Shown here: piece after piece, positions 55,243 to 64,000 of the stretch | Position numbering within the stretch: the stretch's first letter is position 1 | How the letters are laid out: every line of letters starts with the position of its first letter | DNA from: Anaerolineales bacterium | Lineage (GTDB): Bacteria > Chloroflexota > Anaerolineae > 4572-78 > J111 | Length of the DNA: 64,000 nucleotides | Direction: 5' to 3' | NCBI GenBank assembly: GCA_020634855.1 | Contig: JACKAU010000009.1 | Coordinates: 186,001 to 250,000 of the forward strand | Position numbers and translations under genes: made by a program | Notes under the pieces: generated by a model | Databases searched by the model: none | Told to the model about the DNA's origin: nothing | What the model saw: only the letters and a program-made list of their open reading frames with translations

Positions 55243-55905
55243 ATGTTTGGGAAAACACCCAATTTAGAGGAGGCGCGTGAGCTGATGGTTGCGGAGCAGT
55301 TGGTCAAGCGGCAAATTAGCGATCCTCGGGTTTTGGCCGCGATGCTTACCATTCCTCGCCACCGGTTTGTTGAAGAAAAGTTGTGGCGATCGGCCTATCG
55401 GGATAAACCCTTGCCGATTGGCCACGGTCAAACCATCTCCCAACCGTACATGGTCGCTTTTATGACTCAGGCTCTGAATCTGCCGGATGATCGGCCTACC
55501 ACTGTGTTAGAGATCGGTACCGGCTCCGGCTATCAGGCGGCGATCCTCAGCCAACTGGTCAACCGAGTGTACAGCATCGAGCGGATCGAGTTCCTGGCGG
55601 AAAGAGTCAAACAGTTGTTGCCGACGTTGGGGATCGACAATGTGGAAATAAAAGTGGGGGATGGCGGTTATGGCTGGCCGGAGCATGCCCCCTACGACGG
55701 TATTATGGTCACTGCCGCCGCTCCGCAGATACCGGCACCGTTAACTGCGCAACTTAAAGACGGGGCTTATCTGGTAGTTCCGGTTGGCCCTAAACAAAAC
55801 CAGTTTCTACTGCGGTTGCAGCGGCAAGGCAATCAGATTATTGAGGAAAATTTGGTTCCTGTCGCGTTTGTGCCACTGCTGGGAGAACACGGCTGGGAAA
55901 AGTAG
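55243..55905 (+). CDS. pcm: Protein-L-isoaspartate O-methyltransferase
   Basis: 220 residues, typical length. The PCMT landmarks are MVAEQLVKRQI, IPRHRFVEE, LPIGHGQTISQPYMVAFMTQ, the SAM site VLEIGTGSGYQAAILSQL, and a late TAAAPQIPAPL. The enzyme repairs isoaspartyl residues in aged proteins using S-adenosylmethionine, in the cytosol. AGGAGA before the ATG fixes the start. Confidence 0.96.
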   Translation: MFGKTPNLEEARELMVAEQLVKRQISDPRVLAAMLTIPRHRFVEEKLWRSAYRDKPLPIGHGQTISQPYMVAFMTQALNLPDDRPTTVLEIGTGSGYQAAILSQLVNRVYSIERIEFLAERVKQLLPTLGIDNVEIKVGDGGYGWPEHAPYDGIMVTAAAPQIPAPLTAQLKDGAYLVVPVGPKQNQFLLRLQRQGNQIIEENLVPVAFVPLLGEHGWEK

Positions 55906-55943
55906 GGAATGACCACTCAAAACGCGTGTTTTTGACAGGATTA

Positions 55944-55998
55944 ACAGGATTTACAAGATTTCTTCTTCGCTTTATACTGTTAATCTTGTAAATCCTGT
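55944..55998. repeat. ACAGGATTTACAAGATT foldback repeat
   Basis: A perfect 17-bp stem (55944-55960 with 55982-55998) and a 21-nt loop, between converging pcm and the metallopeptidase gene. The arms are built of AGGATT-like units; a further unit precedes the left arm. Confidence 0.88.
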
Positions 55999-56044
55999 CC
56001 AATTCTCTTCGTCTCAGGCAAAACATCACTACGAGCCGGGAGGG

Positions 56045-57475
56045 TTACCGACTAAGCCGCCAACCAAACACGGCGCCGCCTAAGGCCAGTGTCATCAAAA
56101 GACCGGCGGCGCAAGGCAGAGCAGACAACGGACCGGAGCTTTGCGCCGATTCCGGCGCGCTTTCCGCCGCAGCGGGTTCGTTGGCCGGTGCGGCTTCTTG
56201 AGCCGGCTCGCTCACCACAGCAGCGGTCGCCTCAACGGCTACCGCCACCGCCGGCTCCTCATTAGACGTCTCCCCTTGCGATTCTTCAACCACCGCCGGC
56301 TCGGTCTGACCGGCGTCACTCGCTTCGATATTCGCCTCAGTACCGGGCAGCGGTTGTAAGCCTAAACTAGCTCTAAAGGCATTATCTAATTGATCCATGT
56401 TGAGACCAATGGCTTGTTCCAGCGCCTCGTCGTAAAGCGCCCCCTCAGCAAAGACAGCCAATAAGTCAGCCATCGCCTCGGGGCCGTAGGTGTCGATCAT
56501 AAATTTGACCACGGCGCCGCTCTCGCCGTAGGCTAGATTAGCCTGAATCGTGTCGGAAGGGAACGGACTGGATAAGGTCCGTAAAGTCATTAGATTGTTA
56601 TTAGCCACAGCCCGTTCAAAAAGCGGTTTGAAATCCTCATCCAGTTCAGCGCGGTTCTCATTGTAAACGGCAATGCCCTCATCCAGCCAGCGCGGCAGTG
56701 TATCACCCCCGCCGAAGGGATTATCCGTAGCCTGGTGGATAACCAGGTGAGACATCTCGTGGGTCATGGCCTTAAGCCCCCAGTCAAGCTGGTCCGGTCT
56801 GATGCCGATGACCACCACCCCGTAATCGGTATAGGCCGCGCCGCCGGTCCACTCCTGAGCGCCGGCCGACATGGCATCTAATAACTCCTGCTGATTGCCG
56901 TAAATAAATATTTTGATGGGGTTCTCAATCGACGCGCCGAAATCAGCTTCAAGGGTATCAAGCGCTTCATTTGCCCGCTCAAAGAGGGTTTCACCAAAAC
57001 GATTATCGCCGTTGTACCAGCCCAGCGTTAGCCGGTCATTTTCCAAGGTTTCCCAGGTGTGTCGATCATCGATATAGTTCAACGTTTCCGGGTCGGTTTT
57101 CAGTTCGTTGCCGTCGGCATCGACAAATTTCCACCAAAATTCTAACTCGGTGCCGGGCGGCTGGTAATTAACCGGTTCGGTCAGGTCGATGGTGTAGGTG
57201 GCTTTGACCGTGGTCCCCGGCGTAAATTCACCCTGATTACGCGAGGTGGCCAACTGGCCGACCACCCGATAAAACAGATCGGCATCGACAATTTCGGCCG
57301 AACTGGACGCCTCGGCGGAAAAGGTCACGGCTTGGTTGAAGCTGGACTCCCACGACTGATCGACCAACTGGATCGCATCTTGGGCCTCAATGTGGCGCGG
57401 CGCAATAAAAAGCGCTGCCGCCAGTAAAAAAATAATTAGGCTTACGTTTAATTTTCGCTCAAAAATTTGGGTCAT
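56045..57475 (-). CDS. Secreted zinc metallopeptidase of the gluzincin (MA) type
   Basis: 476 residues from ATG at 57475. Signal peptide (about 9-32), an N-terminal beta domain, then a peptidase domain (about 175-350) with HEMSHLVIH (HExxH) and the third ligand Glu in LPRWLDEGIAVYNE. A low-complexity Ala/Glu/Pro stretch (about 390-445) and a C-terminal membrane helix (LLMTLALGGAVFGW) follow, ending WRLSR, so the enzyme is held at the outer face. A longer frame upstream overlaps no family-like sequence and is not used. It shares orientation with the stalk-domain operon upstream but is separated by a terminator. Confidence 0.85.
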   Translation of the reverse strand: MTQIFERKLNVSLIIFLLAAALFIAPRHIEAQDAIQLVDQSWESSFNQAVTFSAEASSSAEIVDADLFYRVVGQLATSRNQGEFTPGTTVKATYTIDLTEPVNYQPPGTELEFWWKFVDADGNELKTDPETLNYIDDRHTWETLENDRLTLGWYNGDNRFGETLFERANEALDTLEADFGASIENPIKIFIYGNQQELLDAMSAGAQEWTGGAAYTDYGVVVIGIRPDQLDWGLKAMTHEMSHLVIHQATDNPFGGGDTLPRWLDEGIAVYNENRAELDEDFKPLFERAVANNNLMTLRTLSSPFPSDTIQANLAYGESGAVVKFMIDTYGPEAMADLLAVFAEGALYDEALEQAIGLNMDQLDNAFRASLGLQPLPGTEANIEASDAGQTEPAVVEESQGETSNEEPAVAVAVEATAAVVSEPAQEAAPANEPAAAESAPESAQSSGPLSALPCAAGLLMTLALGGAVFGWRLSR

Positions 57476-57556
57476 AAGTATGCTTTTCTTTAACTGTTTT
57501 GGACTAGACGTTAAACATTGTATGGTAGTAAGTATAGCGACAATCGGAGCAAGAAC

Positions 57557-57588
57557 AAAAAAACGGCAGTTTTTAGCCGCCGTTTTTA
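57557..57588 (-). terminator. Intrinsic terminator of the stalk-domain operon
   Basis: On the minus strand, AAAACGGC and GCCGTTTT form an 8-bp stem with an 11-nt loop, followed by a run of T. It lies about 20 bp after the stop of the CNB gene at 57609. Confidence 0.85.
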
Positions 57589-57608
57589 TAATTCTCGGAA
57601 AGAGGAGG

Positions 57609-60600
57609 TTAGAACGTTCTTTGGAAAATGACCTCATACGACTGGTGGAACAGCGAGTTGGCCACGGCGTCCTCACCACAAGGCTCGTTGACGCCATAGT
57701 CAGGGGTGACCGGGCCAGCCACTTCACTGGTTCCGTTCATCACTTCTACGGTGTAACTGCCCTTGAACATAGCAAAATCAATGTGGCCCGGCTCCGGCGA
57801 GCCGGTCAGGTTGGTTTTAGTTTCAGTCGGCGCGATTACGTTGCCGTCTTCAACCGGAGACCATTGAATTTTAACCGGCACATCGTTGATGCCCTGACCG
57901 TTGGGATCTTCAACTTTGATGAAGATATGGTGCTTGCCGTGGTTCTCGCACGGGGTCAACTGGCGAATGCTCTTAACCCGATAATCAACGTCAGGCGTGG
58001 GTGTTGGTTCCGGCGTCGGCGTATCGGTTGGCGCTGCGGTGGCGACAATGATGGGAATAAAGCGGGTAGGAGTGCTGGTGGGGGTAGGCGTAAAGACAGG
58101 TGTCGGCGTTTCGGTAGGGGTGGGGGTCATAGTCGGCGTCGGTGTATTGGTTGGGATAGGCGTTTCGGTGGGCGTGGCCGTTTGCGTCGGTGTTTCAGTA
58201 GGCGTGGGGGTGCTGGATGGCGTGGGGGTGGTTGTCTCCACAAATGGTAACACCCCCACGGCAGCGATAGCCCCATCCTCTCGCATTTGCTGAAGCGGGC
58301 TGCGATCATCGCCGGGCAGCGCCCCATTATCGGCAAAGGTGGCGGCCAGAGCATTGATAATGAGCGATGGGGCCATAATCCCGCAAATCCAAACCAGGGC
58401 GATGGCGATCGCCAGCAAGCGCAGTTTAGCGCCGAGCGTTCGTTTGGCGAACCAAACAGAGACGCTGCGATTGTACTCTTGCAATTTTCGATTAGAAACA
58501 GAACGCGCCCGCATCGGCCGCGATGAAGCCACGTTTGCCGGGGGTTTATCCGCTACCGGCATCGGCATGGTGGGATTGGAGGGTGCGCCGGGCGGCAAGG
58601 CCGCCGGTCCCTTCTGAGCCGGCGTTGGCCGCGACTCCTGAGCTCCCGATCCGGTTAGCGCCGCCCAAGCCCCGGCGATACCGCCGGTTTGTTTTGACTT
58701 CTTTTTTACTTTCCGACGCCGACGACTCTGGCCCGGCTGCGGCTGGCCCGGTTGGGCCGGCGGAACCGGTCGCGACGGCGGCGAGATGGGCGGCATGCCC
58801 TGCGTATGCTGCGCGTGAAATGATGGACCGGGCGGGGCCGGCATCGGCGGCATCGGTTGGGTGTGTTGAGAATAAGCCGGGCGGCCGGGTGGCGGCACCG
58901 GCGTTAGCGATCGAGGCGGCAGAGCCGGCGGGCCACTCCGTGAGCCGCCGACCGGCCGTAACGGCACCGGCGGCATCGGCCCGGTAGGCTGCGATGGTCG
59001 GATTACGGCGGGCGGGCCACTAATGACCGGCTGCATGGGTCGAGAGACAGGTCCGGACGGGGCCGGCAGGCCGCGTTGGGGTGGGCCGCCGCGCAAACGC
59101 ATCATGGTCTCTTCCATGCGCTCGCTAAGAATACGGCTTAAAACAACGCCCAGATTAGGATAACGGCGCAGGAAGCTGTCGAAATCGGCTTTGGTTAGCG
59201 CCCAGAGGTCGGTATCGACCACCGCATAAGCGGTGCCCAGATGCGCTCGACCGGACAGCAGGGCGATCTCGCCAAAGTAATCGCTCTCACCCAGCGACTC
59301 CAACTGAATGGGACCTTGCTGGGTGGTAGCCCACAGTTCAACCTGGCCGCGCTCGATGAAATACATCTCGTCGCCGGTGCTGCCTTCGTAACAGATGGTG
59401 CTGCCGCCTTGATAGCGGCGCGGCTGCAACAGCGAGGAGAGTTCATCGAGTTGGGTGCGGGACAAACTGCCTTTAACGGCAATTTTCTTCAGGTGCGGCT
59501 CGACGGAATAGTCGTCGCCAGATCCCAGACGTTCTTGAAGGGCGTGGCTGAGGGCCGCGCTAATTTGCGGGTATTTGACCAGCAGACTATCAAAGTCGGT
59601 GCGGTAGAGACACCACAGGTTAGTATCGCTGACGGCGTGGGTAGTAAAGGAACGTGTTTTGCCGGTGAGGAGAGCCGTTTCGCCAAAATAATCGCCGTTA
59701 GTTAAGCGACCTTGCAGTTGGCTAGGCCGGCCGGGCGTTTCAGCGATGATGTCAATCGAGCCGGAGTCGACGATGTACATCGCGTCGCCGGGGTCGCCCT
59801 GGCTGAAAATAATTTCGCCGGCTGGTACGAAGCGCAGCAGCAGCAGTCGAACCACGTCGTTGAGCGCCTGGCCGGTAAGTTCGCTAAACAGCGGAATACG
59901 GCGCAGAACGGCCTCAGCGTAGGATTGATCAGACGCGCTGAGACGTGAGCGCAGGTTTCGGGTGAGATTAGTTTTAACTGAAGGCGATATCTCAGTCAGC
60001 GTGATCAGGTCAGCCGGGCTAAGCTGCCAGACGATAACTTCATTAGCTGCTTGGGCCGTGTTAGAATGGGGTTTGCCGGAGACAGCCGCCATTTCGCCAA
60101 AGGTGTCATCGACGATGAGTTCGGTGTAATCATCATCGTGATCGCCCAGCAGTCGAACCGCGCCGCGCTCGATGATGAAGAGACCGGTCGGGCGGTCGCC
60201 GCTGCGGAAGATGGTTTGGTTGGCCGAGTAGCGCTGCGGGGTTAGATAGCGGGCCACCAACTCCTGTTCGCGGGCCGACAAATCCTGAAAAAAGGGTACA
60301 TGGGCCAGGCGATCGGCCAGTAGCGGACGGAATTGAACCAGGCCCCGGCCAAAGGCCAGTCCCAGGTTCAGGCCCAAGTCGCGACGCTCCTCAAGCAGGC
60401 GCATTAACGATTCCTGGTCTAAGACCCATACTTCCACGCGTCCGGAGGCCTTAGCGGTCATCGTGTACGGGCGGCCCAGGAAAAAGTCGGTTTCGCCAAT
60501 CAGGCTGCCCGCCCCCAGACTGGCGACCACATTATCGCCGTTTTGACCAAAAAGCTTGACCCAGCCTTCTTTGATCAGGTAGAGCGCGTCGCTATCGGTT

Positions 60601-60725
60601 CCTTGCATAAAAATGGTGCTGTTAGCATCGTAGCTCTCCAGCCGCATGCGCTTACCGATGGCGCGCTGCTCATCTTCGGTTAACTCTCCGAAAAGAGGGG
60701 TATTTTTTATAAAATTCTCTTTCAA
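57609..60725 (-). CDS. Four cyclic-nucleotide-binding domains, membrane helix, Thr-Pro stalk and C-terminal domain
   Basis: About 1038 residues. Four CNB domains follow each other (roughly 5-120, 140-255, 270-385, 400-515), each with a phosphate-binding-cassette-like segment: IGETDFFLGRPYTM, FGEMAAVSGKPHSN, FGETALLTGKTRSF, FGEIALLSGRAHLG. A Pro/Gln-rich cytosolic linker, one membrane helix (near LLAIAIALVWICGIM) and a TPTPTET stalk come next. Last is a domain of about 110 residues with HHIFIKVEDPNGQGINDVPV, and end motif SYEVIFQRTF. The same end domain is in the three genes upstream. TTG at 60725 has AAGGA upstream; TTG at 60758 is an alternative. Confidence 0.85.
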   Translation of the reverse strand: MKENFIKNTPLFGELTEDEQRAIGKRMRLESYDANSTIFMQGTDSDALYLIKEGWVKLFGQNGDNVVASLGAGSLIGETDFFLGRPYTMTAKASGRVEVWVLDQESLMRLLEERRDLGLNLGLAFGRGLVQFRPLLADRLAHVPFFQDLSAREQELVARYLTPQRYSANQTIFRSGDRPTGLFIIERGAVRLLGDHDDDYTELIVDDTFGEMAAVSGKPHSNTAQAANEVIVWQLSPADLITLTEISPSVKTNLTRNLRSRLSASDQSYAEAVLRRIPLFSELTGQALNDVVRLLLLRFVPAGEIIFSQGDPGDAMYIVDSGSIDIIAETPGRPSQLQGRLTNGDYFGETALLTGKTRSFTTHAVSDTNLWCLYRTDFDSLLVKYPQISAALSHALQERLGSGDDYSVEPHLKKIAVKGSLSRTQLDELSSLLQPRRYQGGSTICYEGSTGDEMYFIERGQVELWATTQQGPIQLESLGESDYFGEIALLSGRAHLGTAYAVVDTDLWALTKADFDSFLRRYPNLGVVLSRILSERMEETMMRLRGGPPQRGLPAPSGPVSRPMQPVISGPPAVIRPSQPTGPMPPVPLRPVGGSRSGPPALPPRSLTPVPPPGRPAYSQHTQPMPPMPAPPGPSFHAQHTQGMPPISPPSRPVPPAQPGQPQPGQSRRRRKVKKKSKQTGGIAGAWAALTGSGAQESRPTPAQKGPAALPPGAPSNPTMPMPVADKPPANVASSRPMRARSVSNRKLQEYNRSVSVWFAKRTLGAKLRLLAIAIALVWICGIMAPSLIINALAATFADNGALPGDDRSPLQQMREDGAIAAVGVLPFVETTTPTPSSTPTPTETPTQTATPTETPIPTNTPTPTMTPTPTETPTPVFTPTPTSTPTRFIPIIVATAAPTDTPTPEPTPTPDVDYRVKSIRQLTPCENHGKHHIFIKVEDPNGQGINDVPVKIQWSPVEDGNVIAPTETKTNLTGSPEPGHIDFAMFKGSYTVEVMNGTSEVAGPVTPDYGVNEPCGEDAVANSLFHQSYEVIFQRTF

Positions 60726-60880
60726 GGCAAATCCTTCAACATCGACTTCAGGTATCAAGAGTGAATTTGGCTAAAAGCCCCATTTGGGTTCCCAATCTTT
60801 TAGCGCTGACGGCGGCGGAGCCTGAAGTCGGAATAAACAACATTACCATTGCACCAGGGCAGAAAAAACCCCCTTAGAAG

Positions 60881-62044
60881 TTAGTTGACCCCACGCTGAA
60901 ACACCACCTGCCACGATGGCTTGACATCGTCCGGCAGATCGGGGCAGAGGGTGGGATCATCGATACTCACTTCCGGGACGGCGCTCTCGAACCCTGCGCC
61001 TAACAATTTTATTTGATAAAGTTCACCCGGTTCCATTTGAAAATCAGCATAGCCGGGATCGATGTCCGGTTTAAACCCGGTGAAAAAGGTATCTTGCCCC
61101 CCGGACCAAATGACCTCAATTTCGACGCCGGGCAGACCCGCCCCGAGTCTATCACGCACATAAACTCTGAGCAAACCGCCGTCCCCGGAATCGTCGCACA
61201 ATACTGTCGATTGCGCCACACCGAAGGGTGAGTTGGGACCGGGCGTAGGTGTGTTGGTGACGGTAGGCGTGCGGCTGGGAGTGGCTGTGGGTGAATTGGT
61301 CGGAGTACCGGTTATGGTAGGGGTTCGAGTGGGCGTTCGGGTCGCTGTTTGAGTGCGAGTCGCTGTTTGGGTGGGTGTGGCGGTGTCGGTGGGAATGGGT
61401 GTAGCCGGGGTGGGGGTTGAAGTCGGACGCGGCGTTGGCGTGGGGATAGGTGTGGGAGTCAGGGTGGGTTCAGGGGTGGGAGTGACCACAAAGGCCAGCA
61501 TTTGGCTCGATGTTTGGCCTAACGCCATCGACAGCCCCACCAGCGCGTTAATATCGCGCAGATCCGTTTCTCGTTCAATATACGTTTCGGTCAGATCGGC
61601 GACAGCCTCCTCAACGTTCGGTTGGCCCAAGGTGGCCAGCCTGGCTCTGGCCCGTTCTTCATTTTGATCGTGAGCATAAGCCAAAGCAATCAAATACATA
61701 TAGAAGGTCTGATCTTCCGCCCGCAGTTGCGACGGATCAACCGGGGCCGGGCGTGGATCGAGTATCCAGCCATAAGTGAGTGACAACGCCAGTCCTACGG
61801 CAAAACCGAAAAGAAAGCCTCCTAACCACCATTTAATTTCACCTCGTCGAGCAATAGCTTTCCGTCGAGGCCGAGAAGCTTTCCGGCGTTTGGGCGTTGC
61901 CCCTTTTTCTTCGCTTGTTAAATGTGCATCATCTTCAAGGCCATCGCCGGCCTTTGACAGGCTATCGCGATTGATGGCCGAGTAGTTCAGTTGACGTTTA
62001 GGTTTGTTGGCCGATGAGTCGCCTGTTGATTTGTCCTGGCTCAT
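60881..62044 (-). CDS. Membrane-anchored stalk protein with C-terminal Ig-like domain (paralogue 2)
   Basis: 387 residues: a basic cytosolic N-terminus (1-65), one membrane helix (about 72-95, WWLGGFLFGFAVGLALSLTY), a helical module (about 105-195, ALAYAHDQNEERARARLATL, ALVGLSMALGQTSSQML), a Thr-Pro stalk (about 197-272) and a C-terminal beta domain ending SWQVVFQRGVN. Two Cys (VLCDD and LCPDL) could form a disulfide. The layout is the same as the next gene upstream, 17 bp away. The function is unknown; the stalk suggests display outside the cell. Confidence 0.75.
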   Translation of the reverse strand: MSQDKSTGDSSANKPKRQLNYSAINRDSLSKAGDGLEDDAHLTSEEKGATPKRRKASRPRRKAIARRGEIKWWLGGFLFGFAVGLALSLTYGWILDPRPAPVDPSQLRAEDQTFYMYLIALAYAHDQNEERARARLATLGQPNVEEAVADLTETYIERETDLRDINALVGLSMALGQTSSQMLAFVVTPTPEPTLTPTPIPTPTPRPTSTPTPATPIPTDTATPTQTATRTQTATRTPTRTPTITGTPTNSPTATPSRTPTVTNTPTPGPNSPFGVAQSTVLCDDSGDGGLLRVYVRDRLGAGLPGVEIEVIWSGGQDTFFTGFKPDIDPGYADFQMEPGELYQIKLLGAGFESAVPEVSIDDPTLCPDLPDDVKPSWQVVFQRGVN

Positions 62045-62061
62045 CCATTACAACCAATCAC

Positions 62062-63135
62062 CTAGTAAGCTTTTTGGAAGGTCACATTGTAAGCGTAGTG
62101 CCCTCGACACAGTTGGTTGTGGCCTTTGCGAGCCACGCAATCGGCTATATCTAGGCAGTAGTTGGCTTGAACTAGCCATTCATCAGGAATATCTTCATCC
62201 CAGGAACTCAATTTGGGCGTCACTTCACTGGTGGCCGGCGAGCCGTCGGCCTTCTTGGTAACTTCCAACGAAAACCCGTTGTCCCATAGATCATACTCCA
62301 ATTTACCCGGCCCTTTTTCACCGCTAACATGAGGTGGAACAACCCGGAATGTATCTTCAACGGTGGCTCCATCAATTGGATTACCATTGACATCAACCAC
62401 TGTCACATAGATTTGGTGGGCGCCGGGGCAACTGTTATAGACAGGGTTGGGAATAAGATAGGCCTCTGCCACCACAAAATCGACCGGTGGTCGGGTCGGT
62501 TCCGGAGTAGCTGTCGGTTCGGGCGTATCGGTGGGTGGGGCTGGCGTGTTGGTGGGCAGCGGAATGGGCGTCTCGGTCGGTGGTTCCGGTTCAGACGTAT
62601 CGGTGGCAGTAGGTTCGGGCGTATCGGTGGGCTGCTGGTCTTCAGCCGCAGCGACTTCAACGGCCGCCATTTCTTCAGCCACGACCTCCTCGGCGACCAC
62701 AGTGGGCGTGTCAGTGGGAACGGGCGTATCGGTTGGAATAGGGGTAGGGGTAGCCAGCGCCAGCGCCATTGACTCAGTACCGACGCCTAAAGCACTGGCC
62801 AAAACAAATAAGTGTTGGGTATTAGGGTCATCGGTACCCGCATTTTCTTGAATGTAGCGATCGGCCATGAAAGAAATGTATTGATTGGTGTTGGGCAGAT
62901 TGAGGTCGGCCAACTGCTGCTGAGCGGTGGCCAGATCATTAGTTTCCGCGTATTGAGCAGCGATGTTGATAATTTCGGCTTCGACCGCCTCAGGATCGAC
63001 CGGTCCGCTGGCTGAAGTCGCGGCGGTGAGACCAAAGCCCACAAAAACGCTGGCAATAGCCAAGGCCAGGCAAGACAGCGGCACAACCAAAATAACGATA
63101 ATCAGTAAAATTTTTGCATTCAACTTATTATTCAT
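62062..63135 (-). CDS. Membrane-anchored stalk protein with C-terminal Ig-like domain (paralogue 3)
   Basis: 357 residues: a membrane helix near the start (about 8-35, ILLIIVILVVPLSCLALA), a helical module (about 48-130, YAETNDLATAQQQLADLNLP, LFVLASALGVGTESMALALA), a Thr-Pro/Ala stalk (about 131-220) and a C-terminal domain with CPGAHQIYVTVVDVNGNPID, several more Cys, and the end motif YAYNVTFQKAY. It is closest to the gene upstream. Gaps of 10 and 17 bp to its neighbours show one operon. Confidence 0.78.
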   Translation of the reverse strand: MNNKLNAKILLIIVILVVPLSCLALAIASVFVGFGLTAATSASGPVDPEAVEAEIINIAAQYAETNDLATAQQQLADLNLPNTNQYISFMADRYIQENAGTDDPNTQHLFVLASALGVGTESMALALATPTPIPTDTPVPTDTPTVVAEEVVAEEMAAVEVAAAEDQQPTDTPEPTATDTSEPEPPTETPIPLPTNTPAPPTDTPEPTATPEPTRPPVDFVVAEAYLIPNPVYNSCPGAHQIYVTVVDVNGNPIDGATVEDTFRVVPPHVSGEKGPGKLEYDLWDNGFSLEVTKKADGSPATSEVTPKLSSWDEDIPDEWLVQANYCLDIADCVARKGHNQLCRGHYAYNVTFQKAY

Positions 63136-63145
63136 AATAACCTAC

Positions 63146-64000
63146 TTACCACGTCCTTTGAAATACCACTTCCCAGGAATAATGCCCCCAGCAGAGGGAG
63201 TTATTGCCGACGCCAAACACGCCGCTGTTCCATAGCGTGTTGCACGTACCTTCGTCCGGGCAATAACCGGCTTCGATCAGTCTCGGGATACCAATTTTCC
63301 AGTCATCGGAACTGAGCAGGTCGGTCACTTCGCTGGTTACTTCACGTCCGGCGCTGGGGTCGCTTTTAACCAGCACATAGTACCCCCCGTCTTTATACAG
63401 GTCATACTCCGCTCGACCGGGTCGATCATCGCCTTTGTGGCCGGTGACCGGTCCGGGATTATTCCAAAGATCGCCCATTTGCACCCCTTTGAGAGGATTC
63501 CCGTTAGCATCGATGACGTCGATGAAAATGTTATGGTTACCGGCACAGCCGCCGTTTTCATCCTTAGTCAGCAGCCGTTCTTTGACGATCACAAAATCGT
63601 ACTGCGATTCCGGCACGGGAGTCGCTTCGGAGGTCGGCATTTCGGTTGGAGGAACCGGTGTGTCGGTAGGGAGAGGGGCCGGCTCCGGTGTGTCGGTGGG
63701 AACCGGCAAATCGACCGCTGCCGCGGCGACTTCCTGAACCTCAGTCTCGGCCTCATCATCCACCACGGCCTCTTCCGTAGTCTCGGCTTGAGGCAGTACA
63801 GTGGGAGTCGGCGTATCCACGACGCGGGTATTGGTGGCTGTGGGGGAAGGGGTTGGCGTATCGGTCGGGGTGAAAGTGGCCGTCGGCGGCGACACATAAG
63901 CGACCATCGACACGGTGCTGACGCCTAGCGCCTTAGCCAGGAACACGACATTTTTGATATCGTCATCAACCGTGCCGCGATTGGTGCGAATCATCTCTTC
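63146..64000 (-). CDS. Stalk protein with C-terminal Ig-like domain (paralogue 4), 5' end beyond the window
   Basis: The frame is open to the window edge, and its first residues (IRTNRGTVDDD, then VVFLAKALGVSTVSM) align with the middle of paralogue 3 (IQENAGTDDPN, LFVLASALGVGTESM). The membrane helix and half the helical module should therefore lie beyond 64000, and the ATG at 63994 is internal. Visible are the stalk and a C-terminal domain with CAGNHNIFIDVIDANGNPLK, YDLYKDGGYYVLV, four Cys and the end motif YSWEVVFQRTW. It is the most upstream visible gene of the operon. Confidence 0.78.
   Translation of the reverse strand, partial: EEMIRTNRGTVDDDIKNVVFLAKALGVSTVSMVAYVSPPTATFTPTDTPTPSPTATNTRVVDTPTPTVLPQAETTEEAVVDDEAETEVQEVAAAAVDLPVPTDTPEPAPLPTDTPVPPTEMPTSEATPVPESQYDFVIVKERLLTKDENGGCAGNHNIFIDVIDANGNPLKGVQMGDLWNNPGPVTGHKGDDRPGRAEYDLYKDGGYYVLVKSDPSAGREVTSEVTDLLSSDDWKIGIPRLIEAGYCPDEGTCNTLWNSGVFGVGNNSLCWGHYSWEVVFQRTW

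Noticed and set aside
57476..57727. 84-residue N-terminal extension of the metallopeptidase
   Set aside because: It would run through the operon terminator and into the CNB gene, and would place the signal peptide in the middle of the protein.
57997..58293. Gly/Val-rich open frames opposite the Thr-Pro stalks (also near 61353 and 62531)
   Set aside because: They are the antisense reading of PTPT-coding repeats, which is open by composition only.

Overview
The window is about 64 kb of ordinary bacterial chromosome, roughly 54% GC by eye, most likely from a Chloroflexota bacterium of the Anaerolineae type (inference). The reasons are a sugar-binding lipoprotein with a Val/Glu/Lys-rich linker ending in TPTP, many surface proteins with Thr-Pro linkers, multi-GAF kinases with BTAD-type regulators, and heptamer tandem repeats spread through genes and intergenic DNA. 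I see no phage, plasmid, transposase or CRISPR genes.

Left part (1-13 kb): two tandem fusions of a glycosidase-like domain with an O-antigen-ligase-like membrane domain; an XRE regulator with its own promoter, operator and terminator signals; a degenerate histidine kinase; two tRNA-Ser genes; a metallo-beta-lactamase hydrolase; two small conserved proteins; gatC-gatA; and a protease-type NfeD. Middle left (13-25 kb): an MFS carrier; a coupled signalling locus (MBL hydrolase, four-GAF histidine kinase, double-receiver BTAD regulator); an ABC ATPase; two toxin-antitoxin pairs (AbrB/PIN and MntA/HepT); an SH3-repeat exported protein; and an AlbA/Schlafen-type regulator. Centre (25-41 kb): comEC, a GntR regulator with a perfect palindromic operator followed by a 3-hydroxyisobutyrate-dehydrogenase-like gene, a membrane hydrolase pair, a gene graveyard (MalT-like and comEC remnants), selD read through a UGA selenocysteine codon, an HtrA-like protease, a pentapeptide protein, a threonine-dehydratase-like enzyme and a large glycosidase/beta-propeller protein.

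Right part (41-64 kb): an acetamidase; a 7 x 42-bp array of palindromes; a carbohydrate operon (binding protein, two permeases, class II aldolase, FGGY kinase, no ATPase); ArsA-like ATPase; ilvD; a cellulose-synthase-like glycosyltransferase; pcm; a metallopeptidase; and an operon of at least four genes whose products share a C-terminal Cys-containing domain on a Thr-Pro stalk, one fused to four cyclic-nucleotide-binding domains.

The most interesting items are the stalk-domain operon with its inside-out CNB protein, the 42-bp palindrome array, the SelD selenoprotein, the ligase fusion that has lost its glycosidase nucleophile, and the heptamer repeats that have expanded inside reading frames.
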